This document shows, piece after piece, positions 27,473 through 35,885 of a DNA stretch of 64,000 bases. The stretch's first letter is position 1. Each line of letters starts with the position of its first letter. This DNA comes from an uncultured Lachnospiraceae bacterium (lineage in GTDB: Bacteria; Bacillota; Clostridia; Lachnospirales; Lachnospiraceae): the NCBI GenBank assembly GCA_947630875.1, contig CANRJG010000001.1, forward strand, positions 62,001 to 126,000, in the 5' to 3' direction. A program made the translations under genes and the position numbers. Under the pieces are notes generated by a model that saw nothing but the letters and a program-made list of their open reading frames with translations, was not told the origin of the DNA and ran no database searches.

Positions 27473-27740
27473 CCTCTTCCGTGTTCAGCGGAACGGATGT
27501 TTCCATACCGGTATCCGTTTCAGGCAGAAATTCTGCGGCCGCATTTTCCGTTATTTCGGACACGGATTCCGTAGCGTTAATTTCCGTCTGTACCGGATTT
27601 TCCGGCGCTGCTTCATCGCCGGATTTGGGCAGAAACATATACACAAGCACGATAATCAATATAATTACAAGTGCCGTAAAGATTACGGTATAAAGCAGTT
27701 CTTTCATATGAACCACCACAATTTTTGTTTTTTCGCTCAT
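27456..27740 (-). CDS. small single-pass membrane protein, unknown
   Basis: This 94-residue protein has a short basic N-terminus, one strongly hydrophobic segment (about residues 14-36, LLYTVIFTALVIILIIVLVY) and an acidic, Ser/Thr/Glu-rich tail. No Cys or lipobox is present, so the tail may lie outside the cell with the helix as an uncleaved anchor. I do not recognise a family. It converges with hslO and overlaps its end by 17 bases. Coding status is supported by a clear ribosome-binding region (CAGGAGTG) eight bases before the ATG and sensible composition, not by homology. Confidence 0.6.
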   Translation of the reverse strand: MSEKTKIVVVHMKELLYTVIFTALVIILIIVLVYMFLPKSGDEAAPENPVQTEINATESVSEITENAAAEFLPETDTGMETSVPLNTEEVTVSQ

Positions 27741-27843
27741 TTGATCACTCCTGGAAGATAACTAGATGTCAGTTTCTTTTACACTCTATGATCAAAGAGC
27801 CGTGAATATGCTAAGAAAGTATCGGAAAAGGAGGCTTCCATTG

Positions 27844-28740
27844 ATGCAGGAATCACTGAAAAAATTACTGTTTATCTACAACCCCAAGGCCGGCAAAGGC
27901 GCCATTTTACAAAAACTGAGCACCATCATCGACCTGTTTACCGCCGCCGGTTACCTGGTGACCGCCTATCCGACGCAAAAGAGGGCCGACGCCACCAATC
28001 TGGTACTGGACGAAACGCTTGACTGCGATCTGATTGTCTGCAGCGGCGGCGACGGCACTTTAAATGAAGTGGTTACCGGTATGATGAAACGGGAAAAAAG
28101 GATCCCCATCGGATACATTCCGGCAGGTTCCACCAATGATTTCGCATCCTCTCTTGAAATTCCAAAACGTATGCTGGAAGCCGCGGAAACCGCCATCGGT
28201 CCCTCCGTTTTCAAAAGCGATATCGGCTCCCTGAACGGCAAATATTTTGTCTATGCCGCTGCCTTTGGTCTGTTCTCCGAGGTATCCTACATGACGCCTC
28301 AGGATATGAAAAATCTGCTGGGGCATTCCGCTTACATTATAGAAGGCGCCAAAAGCCTTGCGAATATTCCGGAATACCATATCATTGCCGATGGCGACAA
28401 TCTGCACATTGACGGTCATTTTATTCTCGGAATGATTACAAATACCTATTCCATCGGCGGATTCAAGCGTTTGTTCGGCAGCGACGTTTCCTTAGACGAC
28501 GGCTATCATGAACTTACCCTGGCAAAAGCTCCGGAAACGCCGGCGGAATTTCAGGAGCTGATTACCTGTCTGTTTAATGGAAAACTGCGGGAAGCCTCCA
28601 TTGTACAGACAGCGGAAATCACTTCCCTGCACATCACCAGCGACCAGCCCATTTCCTGGTCCCTGGATGGAGAATTCGGTGGAGAATATACCGAAGTGGA
28701 TATACAAAACAACAAACAGGCCATTGAACTGAAAATCTGA
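27844..28740 (+). CDS. diacylglycerol kinase / YegS-type lipid kinase
   Basis: This 298-residue enzyme phosphorylates a membrane lipid such as diacylglycerol. LLFIYNPKAGKG near the N-terminus, the nucleotide-binding SGGDGTLNEVVTGM, and PAGSTNDFASSL are the conserved DAGK-catalytic motifs. AAAAGGAGG lies nine bases before the ATG at 27844 (six before an in-frame TTG at 27841). A longer reading from 27766 includes a basic stretch with no family match. A strong terminator follows. Confidence 0.9.
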   Translation: MQESLKKLLFIYNPKAGKGAILQKLSTIIDLFTAAGYLVTAYPTQKRADATNLVLDETLDCDLIVCSGGDGTLNEVVTGMMKREKRIPIGYIPAGSTNDFASSLEIPKRMLEAAETAIGPSVFKSDIGSLNGKYFVYAAAFGLFSEVSYMTPQDMKNLLGHSAYIIEGAKSLANIPEYHIIADGDNLHIDGHFILGMITNTYSIGGFKRLFGSDVSLDDGYHELTLAKAPETPAEFQELITCLFNGKLREASIVQTAEITSLHITSDQPISWSLDGEFGGEYTEVDIQNNKQAIELKI

Positions 28741-28746
28741 GACTGC

Positions 28747-28780
28747 CCTGTGCCGGGACATCCGGCACAGGTTTTTTCTT
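28747..28780 (+). terminator. terminator of the lipid kinase gene
   Basis: A perfect 10-bp GC-rich stem (28747-28756 with 28762-28771), loop GACAT, followed by TTTTTTCTTT. Confidence 0.92.
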
Positions 28781-28785
28781 TGCAT

Positions 28786-28834
28786 AAAAAAAGTGTCTGA
28801 AACGAAAGACGTGCTTTCGCCCCGGACACTTTTT
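28786..28834 (-). terminator. terminator of the 301/74-residue gene pair
   Basis: The outer stem AAAAAGTGTC pairs with GACACTTTTT and an inner 6-bp CGAAAG/CTTTCG stem extends it. On the minus strand it runs into TTTTTTT after the 74-codon gene. Confidence 0.75.
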
Positions 28835-28859
28835 GGGTGGCCTGCGATCAATGCCTGAT

Positions 28860-29084
28860 TCAAAGATCCTTCCGACCTTTGATGCTTTCCAAAAATGCCT
28901 GATAGTCTTCATCGGAATCGAGATTGTAACGATGTCTTGCTTCTTTTAATTCCTTTTCGAACAGCTTCGTCAGCATTTCCCACTGCTCGCTTTTCTTCCG
29001 TTCCTCTTCTACCAGTTTTTTCAGACGCGCATTTTCTTCCAGCAGCTTTTTATGGTTTCTTTTTACTTCCGAAATGAAAATCAT
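28860..29084 (-). CDS. small coiled-coil protein, unknown
   Basis: This 74-residue protein is almost entirely predicted coiled coil: a heptad-like Lys/Glu/Leu-rich stretch (KKLLEENARLKKLVEEERKK) runs through the first half, followed by a charged C-terminus. There is no membrane segment and no Cys. I recognise no family. It lies 14 bases downstream of the 301-residue gene and ahead of a terminator, so the two are almost certainly co-transcribed and may interact. Confidence 0.6.
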   Translation of the reverse strand: MIFISEVKRNHKKLLEENARLKKLVEEERKKSEQWEMLTKLFEKELKEARHRYNLDSDEDYQAFLESIKGRKDL

Positions 29085-29098
29085 GGTTTTTTCCTCTG

Positions 29099-30004
29099 CT
29101 AAATTTTATATCGTTTCATCCAAAGCCACTTGTCCCTTTCATCTTTCTGGCCAAGCAGCAGCTTCCATACATCCACATGACGGATATCCACGGAAACCGA
29201 AAAACGCTCCTCAAACAAACGAAGTACCGGCGCAATCAAACACATCATTTGCACATGTTCTTTTTTTATGCCATTTTCTTTAATATAGACCTTCACCGCG
29301 TATGCATCCAGTACCGAATAATTTTTTGGTTTCCAGTAGCATTCAACGATATTGATCTTTTTCGGCAGCGTCTTTTGTTCCGGTCTGTCCTCTGATAATA
29401 AATTATATGCCGCAATTAGCTCTTTTATGATAAAAAGCGCGTCAATATGGCTGAAAATACTCTGTGATTCACCGCCGTCTGCCGCACAGGGCATCAGCAT
29501 TTTTCGCGTTGCCTCTGCAAAAATCTTTCCGGCCGCCGGATCAAAGTAATTCCGTTCGTCCAGAAAAGTTTCCTTAATCAGGCGGTTTTTCAGAACAATC
29601 CATTCCAGAAAACGGGTCCGGACGATTTCCCATTCCTCTTCTCCGATCAGGAGCGTATCAATGGAAAGTGTTGTATTTTTGTTTTGAATCAACGGAATTT
29701 TCTGTTTATACACCGGATGATAGACGCCCGGTGCAATGCCGCAGCCGTTTTCCCGAAAGGCAAGCGGGCCTGCGCCAAACAGATTGTAATTCAGTGCCTT
29801 TCTGGACGCGATGTAAGCGATCTCATCTTCTGTCTCATCGCATCCTTCCGCATACAGATTGAGCCTGTAATCCTTTAATGAATAATCCTTCCTGTGCCGG
29901 TCGGAAGACCGCTCTTTGTCAAAAGCCGATTCATCGATTCCGGCGACTTCCATAAACTGTTTCTTAATCAGAGCGAGAAGATTCGGCCAAATATAGTAAT
30001 ACAT
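29099..30004 (-). CDS. unrecognised 301-residue protein
   Basis: This soluble protein has no signal peptide or membrane segment. Visible features are an N-terminal MYYYIWPNLLALIKKQF, a stretch FGAGPLAFRENGCG, several aromatic-rich segments, and a basic C-terminus ending KWLWMKRYKI. I see no nucleotide-binding or metal motif and assign no function. The DNA looks more AT-rich than the flanking genes, which could indicate acquisition. It is paired with the 74-residue coiled-coil gene. Its upstream gap holds unusual inverted repeats. Confidence 0.55.
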   Translation of the reverse strand: MYYYIWPNLLALIKKQFMEVAGIDESAFDKERSSDRHRKDYSLKDYRLNLYAEGCDETEDEIAYIASRKALNYNLFGAGPLAFRENGCGIAPGVYHPVYKQKIPLIQNKNTTLSIDTLLIGEEEWEIVRTRFLEWIVLKNRLIKETFLDERNYFDPAAGKIFAEATRKMLMPCAADGGESQSIFSHIDALFIIKELIAAYNLLSEDRPEQKTLPKKINIVECYWKPKNYSVLDAYAVKVYIKENGIKKEHVQMMCLIAPVLRLFEERFSVSVDIRHVDVWKLLLGQKDERDKWLWMKRYKI

Positions 30005-30016
30005 ATTCTGCCTCCC

Positions 30017-30135
30017 GCAAACCGTCCTTACCGGACAGTTTTTCTTTTTAAGTGTGATTTATATGATAAAGGCGCATTCGGCGATTCAATTAATATTTGT
30101 TGCAGATATAAACCGGAGTGGCCTCCTGCGCCTTT
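30017..30135. other. inverted repeats in the leader of the 301-residue gene
   Basis: A perfect 9-base inverted repeat (AAAGGCGCA at 30068-30076, its complement at 30127-30135) encloses 50 bases with smaller self-complementary parts, including GGAG/CTCC on the minus strand. A second stem (ACCGTCC with GGACAGT, near 30017-30035) lies closer to the gene and is followed by a T-run only on the plus strand. This could be a structured minus-strand leader RNA or a binding site. No known riboswitch class was recognised. Confidence 0.35.
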
Positions 30136-30178
30136 ACCGACGATCTGTTTCGGCGGACGCTGCCGCGCCGCCGGGGTT

Positions 30179-30502
30179 TCAATGGTTACAGACGGTTTTG
30201 TATTCCCATGTTTTTCCCAAATCGGCTGTAAACCCGCAGTTGGAGCATTTAACGCTCATAAACACCGGCCGTTCATAAATATGATCCAATCCTCCCGGCT
30301 CCTTTTTACAAAGTGTTGTGTGCACAAACACCCAGCCGCCATAGTCATACTGGTTCAGCAGCCGCATCTGCCCGCAGTTGCCGCATTCCTGGGCCATGGG
30401 CTGCGCCGGCGCCGGCCGGGTGGCGGCAATGGAGGTGGTCACAGTGCCAAGGACAAGCATCGTACATAATATCAGCATCAAAATCCATTTTTTTCGCTTC
30501 AT
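30179..30502 (-). CDS. secreted small Cys-rich protein, unknown
   Basis: This 107-residue protein has a clear signal peptide (KRKK then a hydrophobic stretch ending TTSIAA, likely cleaved near residue 27) and about 80 mature residues. The mature part carries CGNCGQ, CKK, CSNCGF and a final CNH, a pattern suited to zinc ribbons or disulfides. I recognise no family. A TATAAT -10 box lies about 40 bases upstream with GTAAG repeats in place of a -35. Those repeats resemble a site before the adjacent permease gene, so it may be controlled by the neighbouring two-component system. Confidence 0.7.
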   Translation of the reverse strand: MKRKKWILMLILCTMLVLGTVTTSIAATRPAPAQPMAQECGNCGQMRLLNQYDYGGWVFVHTTLCKKEPGGLDHIYERPVFMSVKCSNCGFTADLGKTWEYKTVCNH

Positions 30503-30539
30503 TTTCTTTTTCTCCCTTCTTTCTACTTTTTATATGGAT

Positions 30540-30594
30540 ATTATACCGCTGGATTCTTACGGAAACCTTACAAAATTGCTTACAGTTTCGTAAG
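30540..30594 (-). promoter_or_regulatory. promoter with GTAAG repeats before the Cys-rich gene
   Basis: On the minus strand TATAAT (30540-30545) is preceded by three direct GTAAG units spaced 11-12 bases (at 30579, 30567 and 30556 on the plus strand as CTTAC), plus an inverted copy at 30589. One unit forms TTACA-N4-CGTAA, one base from the TTACA-N4-TGTAA site at 33310. No normal -35 box is seen, as expected for an activated promoter bound by an OmpR-type regulator. Confidence 0.6.
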
Positions 30595-30621
30595 GTTTCT
30601 GATTTTTTTATTTAAAATCAG

Positions 30622-30655
30622 AAAAACCCGCGTTTCCGAAAAAGAGAAACGCGGG
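30622..30655 (-). terminator. terminator of the ABC permease operon
   Basis: A 10-bp stem CCCGCGTTTC/GAAACGCGGG with a 9-base loop, followed on the minus strand by TTTTT just after the permease stop. It separates the permease from the Cys-rich gene. Confidence 0.9.
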
Positions 30656-30659
30656 AAGT

Positions 30660-33254
30660 TTAAAAATCTTTCGTTTTTTTCCGTCTGCTTTGGGAAAACA
30701 ATGCCGTATCCGGCAGCCGGCGTCGGGCCAGCAGTACCGTCAGCGCCACCAGCGCCGCGCCGGCCGCGCTGACCAGCAAAACCTGTCCGGAATGGATGCC
30801 GTAATTCCGATATATATTCAGTTCCCCCATGAGCGTTTCTTTCAGCGTATGCGCCTCGCCGAAATATTCCAGCGGCCGGCTTTGCTGCCGGAAAGCGCCG
30901 TACAGCAGATAGACGCCAAAAGCGCCCCAGCCGGCGCCGACCGAAAAGAGCGCGGTGCCGGCCGCTTCCAGAAGGACTTGCAGCCGCAGCCTGCACCGGG
31001 ACAGCCCCAGCGCCCGGAGCACCGCGATCCGTTTTGTCTCCCCTTCGTCCGCCAGCCGCTGGCTGCTGCAGATAAGCAGCAGCGATACACAGAGGATCAC
31101 AGCGCCGCTGGCCAACAGCTGCACCAGCATCTGCAGGGACCGCTGGATCTGCCCCGTGTTTTCCTCCCGAAACGTATTGATGTGATATCCGTATCGTTCA
31201 CAAAGTTCTGCCATCGCGTAATCCGTGGAATAGTAGTCCGCTGTCCCATCGGTATATACCTCGCCCTGGGTACAGCCATAGGCGCCGCCCTTCAGATATT
31301 GGCTCCCTTCCTGCTCTATCCCCGTATCCTGCAGTGCCTCGTCAAGCAGTTGCAGGGGACAAACTATTCCATACGGCATATTTCGAAATAATTCGGATGC
31401 TCTTGTAAAATAGTCGTTCACGTTATGCACCACAGCCCCTACCTTTACAGGAATTGACCGGATCTGTTCCCGTTTTCTGCCGGGTACATAATATGATGTT
31501 TCCCCTGTCTCCGGATCCCCATACAGATCCAGAAACAGGGTATCCCCCTGGGAAACCGCCGGCAGCGCCTTCCCGGTCCGATTCTCCGGCACCACCAGTA
31601 TCACGGCGTCGCCCCTTTGCAGGGCATCCATATCCGCCCCGCCATCCACCTGCCGAACCAGCACTTCCCAGTCGGCAGCCGCCAGTCCGTAGATTTCCAG
31701 ATCTGTCTCTGAATCCTTATCTGACGCTGCCTCGTCTTTGTTTGTCCCGGCATCCGTGTTTTCCTCCAAATGAAAGCCGCCGTAAAATGCCGCCCAGGCA
31801 TTGACGCGGCGAACCCCCGGCAGCTGTGCCAGTGCTGCGGCAAAGTCCCGGCCCGAGATACCTGCAGTTGTTTCTGTGGATAAAAAACGGTAAGAGCAAT
31901 CAGATTCCGCATATTCTTTCAGCATCCAGGGCCAGGCTGCCTGCATACAGCTGAAGATCAGCGTCGCGCATACGATCCCGGACAGCATCAGAAGCAGCGC
32001 TTTGCTGACCCGCCGGTACCGGCGTTTCTTCCGCCGGTCTGTCTGCATCCGGCCCCGCAGAGGCTGACGCAGCGCTGCCTGAAACAGCAGGAACCGTACC
32101 AGCAGCACCCCGGCAAACCAAAGCAAAACCAGCCCCAAAATCACAAGCACCGGTATATGAATATGTATTTTCCGTGTATGCACCAGCAAAAGGGAGTGCT
32201 GTACAAGTACGATCACGCCCCAGGCGGCCAGCAGTCCCGCCAGCACCGCAGGCAGCACAAGGCAGAGGGTCTCATAAAACAGTTTGATCCGCAGCTGTTT
32301 TTCGGTAATGCCGATGCTGCGAAACAGCGCAAGATGACGTACTTCCCTTTCCATCTGGGACAGATAGACATAGAATACCGCCAGCAGGGTCACACAGAAA
32401 ATCATCCCCAGATAGAAATAATAGCTGCCGGTCTCCTGTGCCGTATCAAAGGCGGCGCTGTTAAAGACAAGCCTTCGGTCTGCGCTGTTGCCGTTTTCCG
32501 CAAAGAAAGGATGCTGCAGAAGCGCTTTCTGCAGCGTGCGGACATTTTTCGTCGCCCGAAAGAAATACTGATATTCCGGTGTTTCCAGTACGGCCGTTTC
32601 ATACTGCTTTGCTGCGTCCGCATATACATGCAGGGCCTCTTCTTCCGTCACTACTGCGCCCGGAAGCCGGCCCTGTCCATTTTCCCATAAATCGGTATAA
32701 TCACAGATCACCCCGCAGAGGCGATATGTTTTTTCCACTATGACGGCGTTGCCCTGCGCTGCATCAGCGGTTTCCGCCGTTTGGCCTGCGGGCACCGCCG
32801 GCAGCGCAATCTGCAGACGGATGGACTGCCCCAGTACATAACTGCAGCCCAGTGCGTTTAAAATATCTGCTTCTATGGCAATCTCATCCGACTGTGTGGG
32901 GAAGCGGCCGTCCTGCAGCCGCAAATGTCCCATTTCTTTCAATGCCGGATCCAGTGTTCCGTAGACGGCATTCGCCATCACCGTACCGTAGCAAACCGCA
33001 GTTCCCATCTGCGCTGTCTCCTGCAGCTTCCGATATGCCTTTTCATCCTTCCTGTCCCCGCCGTATACGGCGTATTCCCAGGCGCCGTAGGTATCCAGAC
33101 GATAGTCGGTATTCGAAACATCGATACTCTCCGTAATGGAAAGCGCGGAAATTGCAAACGAAAAAGAAATCAGAAGAATCAGAAAAATCAAAAGACTGGT
33201 TTTCTTTTTTCGTTTGATGCCCTGTATGGTCAGTTCCAAAAGCTGCTTATGCAT
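30660..33254 (-). CDS. FtsX-like ABC transporter permease
   Basis: This 864-residue permease has an N-terminal helix (about residues 19-40), a large extracellular domain, three helices around residues 280-390 forming one FtsX domain, a central linker helix, a second extracellular domain, and a second FtsX domain at the C-terminus. This is the MacB/BceB-like architecture used to export or sense antimicrobial peptides. It pairs with the ATPase at 35015. A TTACA-N4-TGTAA palindrome lies in its own upstream region after the kinase gene, so it may be transcribed separately in response to the regulator. Confidence 0.88.
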   Translation of the reverse strand: MHKQLLELTIQGIKRKKKTSLLIFLILLISFSFAISALSITESIDVSNTDYRLDTYGAWEYAVYGGDRKDEKAYRKLQETAQMGTAVCYGTVMANAVYGTLDPALKEMGHLRLQDGRFPTQSDEIAIEADILNALGCSYVLGQSIRLQIALPAVPAGQTAETADAAQGNAVIVEKTYRLCGVICDYTDLWENGQGRLPGAVVTEEEALHVYADAAKQYETAVLETPEYQYFFRATKNVRTLQKALLQHPFFAENGNSADRRLVFNSAAFDTAQETGSYYFYLGMIFCVTLLAVFYVYLSQMEREVRHLALFRSIGITEKQLRIKLFYETLCLVLPAVLAGLLAAWGVIVLVQHSLLLVHTRKIHIHIPVLVILGLVLLWFAGVLLVRFLLFQAALRQPLRGRMQTDRRKKRRYRRVSKALLLMLSGIVCATLIFSCMQAAWPWMLKEYAESDCSYRFLSTETTAGISGRDFAAALAQLPGVRRVNAWAAFYGGFHLEENTDAGTNKDEAASDKDSETDLEIYGLAAADWEVLVRQVDGGADMDALQRGDAVILVVPENRTGKALPAVSQGDTLFLDLYGDPETGETSYYVPGRKREQIRSIPVKVGAVVHNVNDYFTRASELFRNMPYGIVCPLQLLDEALQDTGIEQEGSQYLKGGAYGCTQGEVYTDGTADYYSTDYAMAELCERYGYHINTFREENTGQIQRSLQMLVQLLASGAVILCVSLLLICSSQRLADEGETKRIAVLRALGLSRCRLRLQVLLEAAGTALFSVGAGWGAFGVYLLYGAFRQQSRPLEYFGEAHTLKETLMGELNIYRNYGIHSGQVLLVSAAGAALVALTVLLARRRLPDTALFSQSRRKKTKDF

Positions 33255-33309
33255 AAAACGATACCCCCTGTTGCGTTTTATCTTATCACAAACAGTTCCT
33301 CTGAAAACC

Positions 33310-33323
33310 TTACATTTTTGTAA
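33310..33323 (-). promoter_or_regulatory. candidate response-regulator box before the permease
   Basis: TTACATTTTTGTAA is an exact match to the form TnACA-N4-TGTAA known for BceR-like regulators. A GATAAGAT -10-like element lies about 21 bases downstream on the minus strand, before the permease start. Confidence 0.6.
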
Positions 33324-33344
33324 GATTGGCAGTACCGCACTGTT

Positions 33345-34304
33345 TTACGGGCATTCAGTTTCCTGTGTCTCCGACGCGTAAGCTTTTGCGCCTTCCAGCA
33401 CAGGAAGGGAAATGACAAAACGCGCCCCCTTTTTCTTCCTGTTTTCCGCAGTCAGACTTCCATGATGGGTCCGTATGATATCTCTGGCCATACTCAGCCC
33501 GATGCCGTATCCGCTTTTCGTTCCCCTGCCCCGGGCAAACCGCTGAAACAACAGTGGAAACTCTTCGGCCGGAATGCCTCTGCCTTCATCTTCAATCACG
33601 ATCTGCACGCTGCTTCCGCAGTCTTTTATCCTGATCCAGACACAACCATTTTCTCCGGTATGTTCCGCCGCATTTTTCACAATATTTTCCAACGCCTGTG
33701 TCAGCCAGAACAGATCCCCGTAATACTGCAAGTCTTCGGCGCACTGCAGATGCATCTGCACCTTCCGTTTGTCTGTCAGCGCTTTCAGCTGACTGCATAC
33801 GGCGGTAATCATCTGTTCCAAAGAAAAAGGCGCAAAGTTCATATGGATTTTGCCTTCCGCCAGCTGACTGGATTGTAAAATCCGGTCAATTTCCCCATTC
33901 AGCCGCAGAACACAGGTCTGCCCTTTCCACAGTGCCTGCCGTTCTTCTTCCGTCACAGACCGCAGCTGTGCAATTTCCAGCCAGATCTGCAGCGCGGTTA
34001 CTGCCGTTTTCATCTGATGGGCCATATTTTCCACAAACTGAATCGTATGTCGTTCCCGCTGCTGCTGCATATGTTTTTCATATAACAGCTGTCGTTCCAG
34101 ACGACTGATCTGATTCTCAAGATTACAAATCCAGCCCTCCTCCAGATTTTCTTCCAGTGCCTCCGATGGGTTATCCAGAAAACGGCTGATCTGTTCTGTC
34201 AGTTCCTCAATTCGCCGATCCTGACGGGTCAGGCGTCTTTGCACCAGCAGCAGCGCAGTTATTCCCGCAATGCCGATGCCGACCGCCAATAATTCAACGA
34301 TCAT
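33345..34304 (-). CDS. sensor histidine kinase
   Basis: This 319-residue kinase has a single N-terminal membrane helix (residues 3-21) and no extracellular domain, then a coiled linker, a HisKA dimerisation domain with the phospho-acceptor in NMAHQMKTAV (His96), and an HATPase domain with N box LENIVKNAAEH, G1 VIEDEGRGIP and G2 GYGIGLSMA. Such kinases often depend on the partner ABC transporter for sensing. It overlaps the response regulator gene by 11 bases. It is transcribed with the ATPase and regulator. Confidence 0.92.
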   Translation of the reverse strand: MIVELLAVGIGIAGITALLLVQRRLTRQDRRIEELTEQISRFLDNPSEALEENLEEGWICNLENQISRLERQLLYEKHMQQQRERHTIQFVENMAHQMKTAVTALQIWLEIAQLRSVTEEERQALWKGQTCVLRLNGEIDRILQSSQLAEGKIHMNFAPFSLEQMITAVCSQLKALTDKRKVQMHLQCAEDLQYYGDLFWLTQALENIVKNAAEHTGENGCVWIRIKDCGSSVQIVIEDEGRGIPAEEFPLLFQRFARGRGTKSGYGIGLSMARDIIRTHHGSLTAENRKKKGARFVISLPVLEGAKAYASETQETECP

Positions 34305-35010
34305 GAATTTCCTCGCCTGTAACGGGAACCGCCCATCGGTATCCGGTTCCTCTCACTGTTTCAATATAATTCGTCCCGTTTGATTTTCCAAGCTTATCTC
34401 TGAGCCGGCTGATATTGACATTCAGCGTGTTTTCTTCCACATACATGCCGCTTTGATCCCATATGCCCAGAAACAATTCTTCCCGCGTCAGGATTCTCGG
34501 CCATTGTTCCATCAGTAGCTTTACAATTTTCAGTTCCGTTCCCGTCAGATCCATCTTTCCCTGTGCGTTATAGAGAATCTGCCGCTTTCCGTCATAAACC
34601 AGTTCTCCGCTTCGCTTCAGACTGTTTTGTACATTTGCGCTGCGGCGCAGCAGCGCCTGAATTCGAACCAGCAGTTCCTGCATACGAAACGGTTTCGTGA
34701 TATAGTCATCTCCGCCTACATGAAATCCTCTGACGATTTCAATTTCACTGTTCAGCGCAGTCAGGAAAATAATGGGCGTATTCCATTGTTTGCGGATCTT
34801 TCTGCACAGGTCATATCCGTTTTCCTCTCCCAGACAGATATCCAGAATAATCAGATCAACGCGTCCAAAGCGCAGCTGCTCCATAGCGCCTTCCGCATTG
34901 TCCGTACACAGCACATCATACGCATACCCGGACAGGATTTCCGCCAGTCCCTCTGCCACACTCTCATCATCTTCTACAATCAGCAGATGTTTCTTCTCTT
35001 TCGTACTCAT
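34294..35010 (-). CDS. OmpR-family response regulator
   Basis: This 238-residue regulator has a receiver domain with the acidic pocket VEDDES, the phosphorylated Asp57 in LIILDICLG, the conserved Thr in FLTAL and Lys in ITKPF, and a C-terminal winged helix (ENTLNVNISRLRDKLG, VRGTGYRW). It should bind direct repeats, consistent with the GTAAG and TTACA-N4-TGTAA elements found at 30556-30593 and 33310-33323. It lies four bases after the ATPase gene. Confidence 0.94.
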   Translation of the reverse strand: MSTKEKKHLLIVEDDESVAEGLAEILSGYAYDVLCTDNAEGAMEQLRFGRVDLIILDICLGEENGYDLCRKIRKQWNTPIIFLTALNSEIEIVRGFHVGGDDYITKPFRMQELLVRIQALLRRSANVQNSLKRSGELVYDGKRQILYNAQGKMDLTGTELKIVKLLMEQWPRILTREELFLGIWDQSGMYVEENTLNVNISRLRDKLGKSNGTNYIETVRGTGYRWAVPVTGEEIHDR

Positions 35011-35014
35011 AAGC

Positions 35015-35698
35015 TCATTCGCCCTCTTTTTTGCTGATTATCCGTCCGTCCTCAATATGAATCAGCCGATCTGCTTCCCGCGCAGTTTCCAGATCATGAG
35101 TGACTACAATCAAGGTTTGTCCAAAGGCTTTTGCACAGCTTTTCAGCAGTTTCATTGTTTGCTCCCCGGTTTTGCGGTCCAGATTTCCGGTGGGTTCATC
35201 TGCAAAAATCAGTCTGGGTCTTGCAATCACAGACCGGGCAATGGCTACACGCTGCTGCTCTCCGCCGGACAACTCTTCCGGATACCGGTCCAGCTTATCC
35301 TCCAGCATCAAAAGCTTTGTAAGCTTATCCAGAAACTGCCGATCCGCCTTTCGCCCGTCCAGTGTCAGCGGCATACAGATATTCGTCCGCACAGTATATT
35401 CATCCAGTAAATTATATTGCTGAAATACAAAGCCCATATACCGTCTTCGAAAAATGGCCATCTGGTGATCTGAACAGGCATAGAGATCCCTTCCTTCCAC
35501 CCGAACCGTGCCCTGATCCGGCCGGTCCAGACCGCTCAGCACATGCAGCAGTGTAGATTTCCCGGATCCGCTGCGGCCAATCACTGCATAAAACAGCCCC
35601 GTTTCAAAAGACAGGCTGATTCCCTGCAGTGCGTGCACCGGGCCGGAAGCTGTCCGATATGTTTTATAAATATCCTCCGCAACTAAGATCTGTTCCAT
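35015..35698 (-). CDS. ABC transporter ATP-binding protein
   Basis: This 227-residue ATPase belongs to the MacB/LolD/BceA group. Walker [13 protein letters not shown], the Q-loop [14 protein letters not shown], the signature [14 protein letters not shown], Walker [13 protein letters not shown] and the H-loop VVTHD are all present. It is the first gene of the operon ATPase, regulator, kinase, with the permease following after a short gap containing a putative operator. The domain plan suggests export or sensing of antimicrobial peptides; the substrate cannot be read from sequence. Confidence 0.93.
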   Translation of the reverse strand: MEQILVAEDIYKTYRTASGPVHALQGISLSFETGLFYAVIGRSGSGKSTLLHVLSGLDRPDQGTVRVEGRDLYACSDHQMAIFRRRYMGFVFQQYNLLDEYTVRTNICMPLTLDGRKADRQFLDKLTKLLMLEDKLDRYPEELSGGEQQRVAIARSVIARPRLIFADEPTGNLDRKTGEQTMKLLKSCAKAFGQTLIVVTHDLETAREADRLIHIEDGRIISKKEGE

Positions 35699-35767
35699 TT
35701 TTTCCTGTTCTTTCCGCTAAAGAAAAATCCGAAGCATTTATTCTGTGCCGGAATCCAAAGTTTTTTC

Positions 35768-35854
35768 ATTTTATCATAAATCATTTTTATTGACAATGTT
35801 CCAGTTGGATTTTACGTCAAATCTCTTGCAATCTCTTTTTCCCTTATATAAAAT
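35768..35854. promoter_or_regulatory. divergent promoters for the ABC/two-component operon and sir2
   Basis: Minus strand: TTGTCA (35791-35796), 17-base spacer, TAAAAT (35768-35773), reading into the ATPase gene. Plus strand: TTGCAA (35826-35831), 17-base spacer, TAAAAT (35849-35854), reading into sir2. No GTAAG box is seen here, so the operon's first promoter may be constitutive. Confidence 0.6.
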
Positions 35855-35885
35855 AATGTCAGAATCAAAAAAGGAGGACTGCACC

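Noticed and set aside
27766..27843. 26-residue N-terminal extension of the lipid kinase
   Set aside because: The ribosome-binding site lies after it and the family N-terminus starts at 27844.
35745..35885. 47-residue N-terminal extension of the sirtuin
   Set aside because: It overlaps the promoter region; the strong ribosome-binding site before 35886 marks the real start.
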